From NCBI RefSeq assembly GCF_003369915.1, contig NC_046675.1:19344001-19408000 (forward strand): a DNA stretch of 64,000 nt. Direction: 5' to 3'. Under the pieces are notes generated by a model. The model was not told the DNA's origin. It did not search any database and saw only the letters and a program-made list of their open reading frames with translations. The stretch comes from Drosophila miranda (taxonomy: Eukaryota > Arthropoda > Insecta > Diptera > Drosophilidae). Positions 1 through 10,700 of the stretch are shown piece after piece (the first letter of the stretch is position 1; the number at the start of each line of letters is the position of its first letter). Both the position numbers and the translations under genes were made by a program.

Positions 1-74
1 TTGTGAAACTAGATTCCGTGCTTTGCAATGATCAGTGGTAAAACTGGAAAATTAACAATGCATCTTGTTCGTAG

Positions 75-2303
75 TAACTTTTGCCAACGATGAGTATTTG
101 AAATCGCCGTCAACAAATATTGGAGTCCAACTACAGAATTCGCATACATCGTACAGGACCGATCATACCAACATGAAAGAGGCAGAAGCTGAACAAAATA
201 TGAATAACACATCGGTTAAACTTAACCAAAGTGTAACATTTGTCCGGAGTAGTGGAATCACTAATGGAGCTGTTTTTGATGAGGATGTCATTGAAACCGA
301 GTGGAATTTCCCTCCAAAAGTGCCAACTCCGCACATCTACCATTGCATTAACCCAGTAAGTCAGAAAATCGAGTAATTCTAGCTTCGGTGCACCGAAATT
401 AATCTACATATGTACATACATACATATGTACCTTTGAAGATTTATTAAAAAAGTAACTATACATACATATATATATATATATACATACATATGTATATAT
501 ACACAAAAAGAGTTTGTTTCAAAGATACCGAAGATTGGCGACCTGGCTGCTTTGTAAAAATGCAGCGTGATACATCCTCTTATTTTTTCAATTGCTTGTT
601 TTGAAGCAAAACGACAGCAGAAATTTCGTGATCTAAGAAGATCCATACATCTTAGATGCAACACTTGTGTGTCTAACATGTCTGACGAACTGTGAGTAGG
701 TTAGTTAGGTTAGGTTCAGGCGGTAGCCTGGGGGAGTGATGAAACCCTCCCAAGCTCACTTGGACCTGTAGAAGGTCCGTTGTGGTGCCGAACTGTGAGT
801 AACAGCATGCAAATTGAAAATTAAATTGCTAATGGTCAAGATTTCAGATTCGTGAAGTCATTTCGGATCGACACACAAACTTTCAAAACGATTTTGGAGA
901 AAGATGATATATGCTTTCCCCTTGATATAAAGAACATAGCGGGAATTTTAAAATAAAAAATTAATTTGCTGCACTTACACTTTAAAGTCAGAAATAAATG
1001 GGGCGGGAAACAGCTGTGCTCACCCAGATGATTTGTTAAGCGCATGTCACATGCACATTTGTGCTGATATGAGCAAAAATATACATATTTCTTGCCAACG
1101 TTCCGATTACCAAATCGGACTGCGTCAGCTGTTTCGTTGTTGCCCTGGCCAATTTTTTCCAAGTCAAATTTAAGGTTGGGTTAAAATAAAATTATATGTA
1201 AAGAAAGCACAAGTTAAATTTAATTGATATAGGTGTCAAGTTTATGTTAATAAGTCATAAATTTGTTTAAGTTTGCAATTAAAATTACGTTTCGTTGTAT
1301 AAAAAGCCGCTTACTTTTCATTTGAGGAAAATGTTTTTGTATTGAAAAGTAAGAAATCTTGCGGATTCTGAAAAACGGAGCCTGGCTGACAATGAACAAT
1401 GTAAATGTTACTAACGTCGTCTCTCACTCTCTCTAGAAGTGTGGCTTCGTAATGAATTGTGGGAATTCATTGACGCATTGCAAATCTATAAGAGAAAGAG
1501 AGATACAAAATTTCCATATCATAATAGTCTTGCGAAACCTGAAGAACATCTCTGTGGTGGTTCTCTAAATCATCTCTCTAAAATGGTGGTTTAAGAATCA
1601 AGTAGTGAAAAACGTTGGCAAAAATAAATTTTTGCGCTATCCATAACAGCGGGTGGAGACAGCCACATTCCCGCCACATTTAATTCAGACCTCAATTTTA
1701 AGTGCAACAAATTCACTTTGAGGTAACAACTAGATTGGCTGGAACTTTATCGAAAATCATTTTGAAAGTATGTATGTACATATGTTTGTCGATACGAAAA
1801 AATTTCACAAATCTGACAGCCATTAGCAATTTAATTTTCAATTTGCATTTTTTCTTTAATTTCGCACTTTCTGCACTTGAAAAAAATAAAAGCATTTTTA
1901 TCACGCTGTATATTTACGAAGCAACCAGGTCAGCTGGTTTTGTTTTCCAGAAACGATGAGAATTGTTCAAATCTTGTTGGATGGTATCATTATTGTAGCC
2001 ACACTGAAGGACCTAAGTTTCTTGTCCTTTTCTACTGTCTCAGTTTGCTGCAAGACTTTTTCCAGAAATCTCGCTGGCCATCGAAATGAACATACATATG
2101 TATTTCCACAACATATTAGACATGTGAACTCTAAATGTGTCTTTTTTCAGGATTTACTGGTGGGAAGTGATAAGAACGGCTTTAAAGGACTTCGTAAGCA
2201 ATTTAGTGGGCGATTTAAACGCTTAGTTACTCGAAAAGTAGAACACGGCCCAGTGATACCTCCGGAATTAAAGCCACAATTAAAAACAATATACGTGTAC
2301 TAA
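75..2303 (+). CDS. Two terminal exons of an unrecognised protein-coding gene (5' end outside window)
   Basis: Exon 75-355 begins after a plausible acceptor (pyrimidine-rich, ending gtag) and ends in phase 0 at a strong donor (CCA|GTAAGT). Exon 2151-2303 follows an excellent acceptor (cttttttcag) in phase 0 and runs to a stop. Joined, they give about 144 residues. The first part is polar and Asn/Ser/Thr/Glu rich. The C-terminus is basic (KGLRKQFSGRFKRLVTRK), then Pro-rich, ending in KTIYVY. I do not recognise the family and see no catalytic motif. The tidy phase match, intact frame and downstream AATAAA argue for a real host gene rather than a transposon. The intron (356-2150) carries a LOA-type tail fragment and a foldback MITE. 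The upstream acceptor position is uncertain. Confidence 0.6.
690..795 (-). mobile_element. Solo 3' tail of a LOA-like non-LTR element
   Basis: This stretch (GGTTAGGTTCAGGCGGTAGC ... CACTTGGACCTGTAGAAGG ... CCGTTGTGGTGCCG) closely matches the 3' untranslated end of the LOA-clade copy at 47480-47590. No coding sequence remains. It is a severely 5'-truncated insertion in the intron of the first gene. Confidence 0.6.
807..1848. mobile_element. Foldback/MITE-like element with long imperfect inverted repeats
   Basis: The first 29 bases from 807 (ATGCAAATTGAAAATT...) are the exact reverse complement of the bases ending at 1848. Similarity continues imperfectly inward for about 200 bases: 807-1045 against 1640-1848, including shared blocks around CTTTCAAAACGATTTTGG, GCTGCACTTA and GGCGGGAA. 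The centre has no convincing ORF. A partial relative lies at 61890-62250. I could not define a clean target-site duplication. It is intronic in the first gene. Probably a non-autonomous DNA transposon or foldback element. Confidence 0.6.
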
Positions 2304-2419
2304 TTTTGGAAGAATCTTCGATGGCAAGCACAAATGATTCAATATATGCACGCATATACAATATTCATGTATAGATGTACTCGTATGTATTTTTATATAT
2401 TGTGAAAAACATTAGTGAT

Positions 2420-2425
2420 AATAAA
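2420..2425 (+). terminator. Poly(A) signal AATAAA
   Basis: Canonical hexamer about 117 nt past the stop of the first gene, followed by AT-rich sequence. It is the likely 3'-end signal. Confidence 0.5.
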
Positions 2426-3092
2426 AGCAAGATAAACTAAGCTCCAATTTTAATCAACATTTTTAAGTACTAAGTTAATCATGCGTAATGTGTATAATTT
2501 TCGTATATTATATGATACATCTCAAATTTTCCAAAGCATTTTAGATTTTATAAAAAAAAATAGATACATTTAAACAAAGCATTTTTAATTTATATTTTAC
2601 CTGTTGCGATTACTGGTCAACTTGATGGGGCTATTCACATGCGACAATAAATCCCAATAAATTCCTTTGGCAATAAGATTTTTTCGTTATTTTAATTAAT
2701 TCATTAATTTTAACCTTCACAGGAGCAAGGTCGGTCACGTTGTGTGAGGAGACACGTTGGGCTCTCGGGTGTGCGCGTTGAAAAATTGCACTTTGTCAAT
2801 AGACTTGCATATTCGTGCATCGTCCATTGTTGAAGTTCAATATTGATGAATGAATGTTAAAGATTATATATGTATTGTCCTAAAATCGTGAAAAAACCCT
2901 TCCCTATGCAGCACATCTTAAAAGAGAGCGGAAGAAAAAGAACGTTAGAGCAGCTCGGGCTGCTAATAAGCACCATATACTATAATGAAAACATTTTCAC
3001 ACTTTTTGGTGAGTTTTGACATTACCATCTAAATTTCGTCAAGAGCAGATAATTAATTAAATTAATTAAACCATCCCTCAAGCCTAGCAAAC
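2426..3092. other. Intergenic AT-rich stretch, nothing recognised
   Basis: Downstream of the first gene's poly(A) signal. No coherent ORF, RNA gene or clear transposon domain is seen on either strand. Confidence 0.4.
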
Positions 3093-3790
3093 TCAGACGG
3101 ACGATAAACGTCCCAACTGGCGCCCAAGATGTGGCCTCACGACAAACAAAAAGTATGAATTGGAAATGGTGATACGCAGTGAATTGGTATCAGAAGTCAG
3201 AAATGGCAAGATATAGAAACTAATCAAAAAATGGGTGAAAGTAGGGTACTGAGGAAAAACGAGTTGTTCCAGTGCGGCCATGACATTAATCTGCGCCAAG
3301 GCCAAGAAATACAGGTATGCCAAAAAGAGGAGTGCTGGGAACATACTACTGTTTGAAAAATGCTTAGTCGGCCTCGGCGGTTATTCTCCACATCAGCATA
3401 GTGAGGCTAATGAGACAGACGCCTTAGCCAAAACGGCAACATACCGCAGCTCTCAAGGTACCCCACGATCCACTGTAAAGCAAATGTCGTGCCGAATCTA
3501 CCCATCTCGTAGGAAAATACGCGGAAAAGACAGGGCAGCGCCAGTGCGTACTGTACAACATCGAAAGTTGGAAAGTTTTAGATGACCAGTCTGATCTCAG
3601 CTACTCTTTAGAACCCAAAACCCGCGGAATAAATTAACCCCAAAAAGGCTAACTGAGAAGCATTGAAGCACAGTTTTAGAGAAATTACGGCCATTCAAAG
3701 CTCCATTATGAAATGCAATGACTGCAAAAATAAAACGATAAAGAATAACGAGGATCCGGATCGGTCAGACTATATAACCAGTTTAGCACT
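3093..3790 (+). pseudogene. Possible non-LTR RNase H remnant
   Basis: In the + frame around 3360-3450 a segment reads GYSPHQHSEANETDALAKTA. It resembles the end of the RNase H domain of non-LTR pol proteins (H-x-G/E-N-E-x-A-D-x-L-A). The frame is short, and the rest of the stretch has no further recognisable domain. The identification is weak. Confidence 0.25.
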
Positions 3791-3899
3791 ATACAAAAAA
3801 GAAAGAAGGGGAGAAAAATAAACTTGAGGAATATATTTGCATTGGGAAAGTCGAATCCTCTTGGCTTAAGGAAAATATATAATAGAATTTTGATTAGTT

Positions 3900-4650
3900 T
3901 TAGCTGCCGCCGTCGCTACCTCTTTGTAGCTGCTGTCGCCCAGCAGCTCGGTCATGGGAGTCAAATCTTCTGCTGCAGCCGTCATTTGTATATGGAAGTT
4001 GGTTGTGGCCTGCATTGTGGACGTGCTTTTGGAGGCCTGCGACAATCTTGTTCATTGTCGTGTCTATTTTGGACAGCCTATCTTCCAGGCTTTGTTGATG
4101 CTGGATCACAGCTGGAGCTGGCTTACCATTTTGTTCTGCCTGTATTTGCAAAGGCAAGATGTGCTTGTCCAGTTTAGTAGTGATGATGCTGATGTCGATA
4201 TTGTTGTCATTTTTTGAGTGTTTGTTGCGATTTCGACTCAGGTGCTTGATGATCTGCTCCTGTAGTCGTAAACTTGGTGTGAAATTTTTCCCAGATCTCG
4301 ATCTTCTCTGTCGTTCTTGTTTCTGCTGCACGGAATGACCCTCCCTGAAAGCAGTGACATAGCTCTTGGCTTGCTTTGATGTGCAGCGTGCTTCTGCGGG
4401 GCTTGCTTGCTTGGCGTCGTTGAATTTGGCTCCGGTTTCGGTTTCGCGGCGGGGGGAGGGCAGGCATGCCGAGTTTCAGAAGCAGTTTGTTGGCTTGGAC
4501 GAATGCTGACCACTGCATTTCACACAGACGAAATCGCTTCGACAGTAGTTGTGTGTATGACTAGTCCACCCAAATTCGGAATGGTAAGCACTTCTGAGTT
4601 GTTTGGCTTTGGTTTCAACTGTACACATGATGCGAGGTCCACCTGGATGT
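3900..4650 (-). pseudogene. Degenerate ORF1 (gag) of a jockey-like element
   Basis: Several overlapping minus-strand frames together resemble a jockey-clade ORF1. There is a polar, Gln-rich region (..IQHQQSLEDRLSKIDTTMNKIV..) and, nearer 4510-4650, a broken CCHC region (..SHTHNYCRSDFVCVKCSGQHSSK..). At least two frameshifts separate the parts. The matching reverse transcriptase is not adjacent, so this is an orphan fragment. Confidence 0.5.
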
Positions 4651-4715
4651 GGATGCCCCAGATTTTCGTCCTTTGCGGGGGCGGAAGGGGGTGTGGCGAT
4701 ATTTTGACACAAAGC
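4650..4715 (+). mobile_element. DINE-1 (INE-1) fragment
   Basis: A short block with CAGATTTTCGTCCTTTGCGG and GGCGGAAGGG is the same as blocks in the long DINE-1 copy at 25466-26358 and in fragments near 39380 and 41230. It abuts the 3' end of the R1-like element. Confidence 0.6.
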
Positions 4716-4719
4716 GGCT

Positions 4720-6970
4720 TAATTCATTTATTAATTATTCGTTTATTAAATAACGGAGAAGGGGGTCTGCTCCTTCCGCCATCTCTCCAGCGACCTAAGC
4801 GCTCGCATTACGCTAGAGGCGAACTCCGAAGCCGCTTTCCACACTTTCGGGTCTGGCAGCATTAGTGGCAGCAGAGTCTCGCTGCTGACCCTAGACCCTG
4901 CTGCTGCCTCCAGTGTCTGACGCTCATGGTCAAACCTGTGGCAGTCGAAGAGGACGTGACGAGCGTCTTCCTCCATGCCTGTGCCACATTCGGGGCTCCA
5001 GCCCTCTGTCTTATGGCCGAAACGCTTGAGGTAGCCGCGGAAGCAGCCATGTCCGCTCAGTGCCTGGGTGAGGTAGCAATTTACCTGGCCGAGCTTCCTT
5101 TCAACCCAGCATGCTATGCTCGGGATGAGAGTGTGGGTCCATCGGCCTTTGGGTGTGTGGTCCCAACGAGACTACCATCTGTCCAAGCTGATCCTTCTGG
5201 CGGCGTCCTTTATTTCTGCTTTGGAGCGTACTTCAGCTGCACTGTCCTGCGTGGCGTCGTGGATCTCTTTCCTCTCCCGTATCAGCTCCCTAAGCGGAAC
5301 TAGCCCGGCAATGACTAGCGCTGCATCGTCCGAGATGGTCCGGAACGAGCACGCGATCCTGATGGCGCACAATGCGTAGGTTGCCTCCACTCCTCGCATA
5401 TAGCTTTTAACCTTCGCGGCTTCCGCCCAGAATGGTTCGGCGTAGAGCATCTGTGACGTCACGACGCTCGTCAGCAACTCGTTGCAGGATTGGGCGTTGA
5501 ACAGGGTTCGCTGTTCCCTGATTCCTGCGGCTTCTTTTGCCTGCAGATGGATTATAATCATTCCTGCTACCACTAGTGGTAGCATACCATACCGTCTTGG
5601 GATACCGTTCTGAGTGCACAACACACTCTCAGGGCACACAGCCTCTGGAGTGCGTTGCATTCTCGGGCATACATATGTGCAGCGTACATTAGCATTGAGC
5701 CAACTACGCTCGCTAGTAGCTTTTGCCTTGGCTGTTTCGGGCCTCCGCCATGATGCGGGATAGGGCCACCGCCGGCTTTCCTGCTTTGGTGCTTGCATAC
5801 GCCATGTGATGCTTGAAGCTGAGTCTGTGGTCAATCATGAACTCCAGGTTCTTCAGGCTTGGACTGGAGCTAATAGTGCAGTCACCTACTCGGATCGTGG
5901 CCGTCTCCACTACTTTCCTGCTGCTTATGAGCACTGCCTCTGTTTTGTGGGTGGCTAATGAGAGGTCCCTCCCGGATAGCGATGTTATCGTCGGCAAATC
6001 CTATCACCGTGAAACTAATTGGCATATTCATCTTGAGGATTCCATCATACATGATATTCCACAGCAGCGGGCCGTGGACCGATCCTTGGGGAACTCCTCC
6101 AGTGATTTGGTGCTCACGTGTCCCCTTATCCGTCTCATATATGAGCACTCGGTCTCTTAGGTAGTCCGCGATGATTTTCTGCAGATACGACGGTATTTGG
6201 AAGTTTCTCAGTTCTTCTAGTATGTGATCCCAATTGGCAGAGTTGAATGCATTTTGGACGTCGAGTGTTGTCACTATGCAATACTCTTTGGTCCCGTACA
6301 TCCATCGGGTGCTATCACTTGCTCGCTTTGCTATCTCACATACCTCGCCGATTGCGTCCACCGTGGACCTGCCTTTGCGGAACCCGTGCTGTCTCGGTGA
6401 AAGCTGACGCGTTACTGCCATCTCCAGCCTCGTGTGGATTATGCGCTCGAGAATCTTACCCACTGTATCGAGCAGGCAGAGTGGTCTAGAGTGGCTCCTC
6501 GGCCGGCTTGTTTTCCTTGGGTAAGAGGACTAGCCGCTGTCGCTTTCATGGTATGGGGAAGGTCCCTTCGGACATGGACGCATTGGATAAACCCACGTAC
6601 ATTTGTGGATTGGTCTCAATGGCCGTGCGGAGAACGGTATTTGGGACCCCATCAGGTCCTGGTGCTTTGCCGTTCTTGATCCGTTGTAGAGCTTTGAGGA
6701 CTTTTTCTTCCGTGGTGGCTTATATTTCAAGTGGCGGAATTCTATCCATCACCCTCTGGGCTGCCACAAATAGGGTTTCTACTATGTAAACCAGCAGTCA
6801 CAGTTAAACAACACTCGCAGTCTCTTTATTACCAGCCTGTATGCGAAGCCCCAAGGGTTCGAATCTGCGTCATCCCAAAGCATTTCGAAGCATTTGCGCT
6901 TGGCATCCTTGATCTGTCTCTTCAAGCAGCGTCTGCTTTCTTTATATTCTCCTTGGAGCCTCTCGAATTC
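4720..6970 (-). mobile_element. R1-clade non-LTR retrotransposon pol remnant
   Basis: Minus-strand frames read from about 6730 down to 4746 give, in order: the fingers/palm of a reverse transcriptase (ERIIHTRLE..QHGFRKGRSTVDAI), the motif GVPQGSVHGPLLWNIMYDG, an active-site-like FADDN, then a long thumb/C-terminal part, and finally a zinc-knuckle-like C-terminus (EEDARHVLFDCHRFDHER). The PLLWNIMYDG form is characteristic of the R1 clade. At least three frameshifts break it and the endonuclease is missing. The 3' end is the AT-rich tail near 4720. The 5' side runs into the tandem array near 6970. Confidence 0.7.
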
Positions 6971-6974
6971 TGAG

Positions 6975-8960
6975 GAACCTCTCGAATAATCCTTTGCCCG
7001 ATAGGGTCCCGTAAGTACTATCCGGCCATAGCCTAGGTACTCTCGGCGATACCAAACGGTATCTCAGCATAGCAAAGACCTTCGTAGTAATTCTTAGTCC
7101 AACAAGTCCCGTAAGTACTATCCGGCGATAGCCTAGGTACTCTCGACGATACCTGTCGAAATCTCCGCATAGCAAAGACCTTCGTAGTAACTCTTAGTCC
7201 GACAGGGTCCCGTCAGTACTATCCGGCGATAGCCTAGGTACTATCGGCGATAACTGTCGGTATCTAGCAGAGCAAAGACCTTCGTATTAATTCTTAGTCC
7301 GACAGGGTCCCGGAAGTACTATCCGGCGAAAGCCTAGGTACTCTCGGCGATACCTGTCGGTATCTCCGCATAGCAAAGACCTTCGTAGTAATTCTTAGGC
7401 TGACAGGGTCCCGTCAGTACTATCCGGCGATAGCCTAGGTACTCTCGGCGATAACTGTCGGTATCTAGCAGAGCAAAGACCTTCGTATTAATTCTTAGTC
7501 CGACAGGGTCCCGGAAGTAATATCCGGCGATAGCCTAGGTACTCTCGGCGATACCTGTCGGTATCTCAGAATAGCAAAGACCTTCGTAGTAATTCTTAGT
7601 CCGACAGTGTCCCGTAAGTACTATCCGGCTAAAGCCTGGACACTCTCGGCGATACCTGTCGGTATCTCAGCATAGCAAAGACCTTCGTAGTAATTTTTAG
7701 GCCGACAGTGTCCCGTAAGTACTATTCGGCTATAGCCTAGGTACTCTCGGCGATACCTGTCGGTATCTCAGAATAGCAAAGACCCTCGTAGTAATTCTTA
7801 GTCTGACAGGGTCCCATAAGTACTTTCCGGCGATAGCCTAGGTACTCCGGCGAAAACTGTCGGTATCTCAGAATAGCAAAGACCCTCGTAGTAATTCTTA
7901 GTCTGACAGGGTCCCATAAGTACTTTCCGGCGATAGCCTAGGTACTCCGGCGAAAACTGTCGGTATCTCAGCATAGCAAAGACCTTCGTAGTAATTTTTA
8001 GGCCGACAGTGTCCCGTAAGTACTATTCGGCTATAGCCTAGGTACTCTCGGCGATACCTGTCGGTATCTCAGAATAGCAAAGACCCTCGTAGTAATTCTT
8101 AGTCTGACAGGGTCCCATAAGTACTTTCCGGCGATAGCCTAGGTACTCCGGCGAAAACTGTCGGTATCTCAGAATAGCAAAGACCCTCGTAGTAATTCTT
8201 AGTCTGACAGGGTCCCATAAGTACTTTCCGGCGATAGCCTAGGTACTCCGGCGAAAACTGTCGGTATCTACGAATAGCAAAGACCTTCGTAGTAATTCTT
8301 AGTCCGACAGTGTCCCGTAAGTACTATCCGGCTAAAGCCTGGACACTCTCGGCGATACCTGTCGGTATCTTAGAATAGCAAAGACCTTCGTAGTAATTCT
8401 TAGTCCGACAAGGTCCCGTCAGTACTATCCGGCGATAGCCTAGGTACTCTCGGCGATAACTGTCGGTATCTAGCAGAGCAAAGACCTTCGTATTATTTCT
8501 TAGTCCGACAGGGTCCCGGAAGTACTATCCGACGATAGCCTAGGTACTCTCGGCGATACCTGTCGGTATCTCCGCATAGCAAAGACCTTCGTAGTAATTC
8601 CTAGTCTGACAGGGTCCCGTAAGTACTATCCGGTGGTAGCCTAGGTACTCATGGCGATACCTGTCGGTATCTCAGCATTGCAAAGACCTTCGTTGTAATT
8701 CCTTGCCCAACAAGTCCCGTAAGTACTTTCCGGCGAAAGGCTAGGTACTCTTGGCGATACCTGTCGGTATCTCCGCATGGCAAGTCCTTCGTAGTAATCC
8801 TTTGCCCGACAGGGTCCCGTAAGTACTATCCGGCGATAGCCTAGGTACTCTCGGCGATACCTGTCGGTATCTCCGCATGGCAGGACCTTCGTAGTAATCC
8901 TGTGCCCGACAAGGTACCGCAAGTACTATCCGGCGATAGCCCAGGTACTCTCGGCGATCA
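6975..8960. repeat. Tandem array: about 20 copies of a ~100-bp unit with higher-order organisation
   Basis: The anchor 'cccgtaagtac' (or variants) starts near 7011, 7111, 7212, 7312, 7413, 7513, 7614, 7715, 7816, 7916, 8016, 8117, 8217, 8317, 8418, 8518, 8619, 8719, 8819 and 8919. That is a period of 100-101 bp. Each unit contains CCTAGG, CTGTCGGTATCT and GCAAAGACCTTCGT. Variant types recur in blocks: a trimer of about 301 bp is repeated (7715-8016 and 8016-8317), and a dimer (GTCAG.. then GGAAG..) occurs at 7212, 7413 and 8418. Short ORFs across it are artefacts of the repeat. It separates the R1-like element from the BEL fragment. Confidence 0.95.
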
Positions 8961-9980
8961 ACTTGAAGGAAAGCTCGTCCACAGCCGGGTCCCAGCGTAT
9001 TCCAAGAACCTTGACATATTTGGCTATCTCCCTTTAGGGCTTCAAGTGGATACTCACAAATGTCCTTTGGCAGCGAATTGAATAGTGACCAACAGTTTGA
9101 ACTCCATTTTCGAAGTTTAAATTGAGCTTGGCTAAATAGCAAAATTAATTCATCTTTGAGTGCAACGAGATCGTCGATATTATCGCAACAAGTAGGAATA
9201 TCATCCACGTACGCGTCTCGTACAAGCACAGTAGCAGCCTTCGGATACAAATCGGCATGATCTTGATCAGGGTCTAGCTTTGAGAGCAAGATATGGATGA
9301 GCCACACATCGCGGCTGTCGCTGCTCAGCATGTAGACCACGTATACTTTCGTCGGCGGTGTCCACTATTTTACGCACCTCGGCGATGTTTAAACCCTTTG
9401 CGGTTGGCAACGAAAGAAAGTTTTGAATGAACGAATGAGCAATCAGTGATCTCCCATGCGTCCTGGTAATTGGCATCCGATATGGGAATATGCTTTATTA
9501 GAGACAACGCTTCACCATCCAGATATGATTTCAAATAATGCAACTTTTGGCACTTGGACAGACTACTCTTCTTGTCGACTGAGCCTAAGAACAAGTCACT
9601 AAACTGACACCAATCCTCATATCTGCCCGAAAATGTCGGAATGCGTATTTTTTTGAGCTGCAGCTCTGTGGTTCCCGATGAGTCCCGAATCCTCTCCAGG
9701 AGTTGAGTTTGCCCCTCAAATAAGCGTTCCACAGTGTTTGATAGCAGTAGATTTGAGTTGTCGTGCTCATTATCGTGACTGCTCCGGTCACGTATGGCTT
9801 CGGTGAATAGCTCCATAAAGCGGTTGAAAGTTGCAACCAGTCGGTCCAACTTGTGCTCTAAGGTTTGCACAGAAGTACATGACTGTACAAACTCTTGAGC
9901 CTCCATAGCCACGCGAGTTAGTTGGGATTTGCAGGCACCACGTTGCTGAATTAGACGATGCAATAGAGCCTTCATGGCGA
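8960..9980 (-). mobile_element. BEL/Pao LTR-retrotransposon fragment (gag joined to RT)
   Basis: The minus frame 9975-9470 encodes a DUF1759-type BEL gag (..LKKIRIPTFSGRYEDWCQF.., ..LKSYLDGEALSLIKHIP..). It then jumps to reverse transcriptase sequence at about 9340-8960 with the active site YVDDI and the BEL-typical FKLRKWSSN and LGPGCGRAF/WDPAVDELSF region. Protease and the N-terminal half of RT are missing, so this is an internal deletion derivative with frameshifts. The RT stops exactly where the tandem array begins. Confidence 0.75.
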
Positions 9981-10330
9981 ACAGCGGTCAACGATATCAC
10001 TCATATCTATGATGCGGCGGTATAAACTATGCGTGCGGTTGGCTTCATCTAGAGATTTCGACTAACATCCACTCCACAAAGAAGTCGAGCCAAAAGGGAA
10101 TTGAAAGATCAGGCGATGTGACGGCCCAATGCAAAACGGTACACATCGTTTTATGCGTGTGTAGCTGCGGGCTTTAGCTATACGTGTGGGAACATTACAG
10201 CTATGTTTTGGACACAAGCAATAACAACACAGCTATGGGCGTAAATATAGTTACTTAAGCGGTGCAATACAATCATGAGCGTATGAATAGGGCAGTTGTA
10301 ATATACATGACTAAAACTACATACTAAAAC
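9981..10330. other. Leader-like sequence upstream of BEL gag, unrecognised
   Basis: This lies 5' of the minus-strand BEL gag start and could be its untranslated leader. No LTR boundary or primer-binding site could be fixed by eye. Confidence 0.3.
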
Positions 10331-10700
10331 TACTATCAACGGGTCTTTGCTGAGATCCTTGTCGAGAAGCAGGGCTAACGCCTCGTTAAGTGATTCGAGG
10401 TCGGATTTGCCTCGTGCGGCCATGCGTGCCGCTTGGATCAATAAACTGATGTTACCTCCCTATGACACAATAAGATCTGCAGACTTCTTCGTGCTCAGCG
10501 ACCTTTTTAGGAATATAACAGTATACGGCGTTCCACTGACTTTTTTGGCTTTTGGAACGGCTACACTTGTTTGTTTATCGAGCCAATCCACATACATATT
10601 TTCGTTCAAACATTTTTGAATTTGACCTGCATTTGTTTCATTTTGTTGCCAAACGACAAAAAATGTTCTTGCTCCTATCTTCAAAAACTTTACTAATTGT
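10330..10700 (-). pseudogene. Unrecognised broken coding-like segment
   Basis: Two minus-strand stretches in compatible frames read like protein: one beginning near 10684 (..ARTFFVVWQQNETNAGQIQKC.., ..VPKAKKVSGTPYTVIFLKR..) and one at 10441-10335 (IQAARMAARGKSDLES..). A stop and a short gap lie between them. Composition and codon flow look coding, unlike the surrounding DNA, but I cannot assign a family. It could be a decayed host exon, a retrocopy, or an unfamiliar transposon. Confidence 0.3.

Noticed and set aside
1956..2150. Extension of the last exon of the first gene back to 1956
   Set aside because: A strong acceptor (cttttttcag) at 2141-2150 restores phase with the exon ending at 355. 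The upstream part is AT-rich intron sequence.
3824..4177. Plus-strand ORF rich in Cys/Leu
   Set aside because: Antisense of the jockey-like ORF1 remnant.
6975..8960. CRISPR-like repeat array
   Set aside because: The ~100-bp units are contiguous with no unique spacers, in clearly eukaryotic DNA. This is a tandem repeat.
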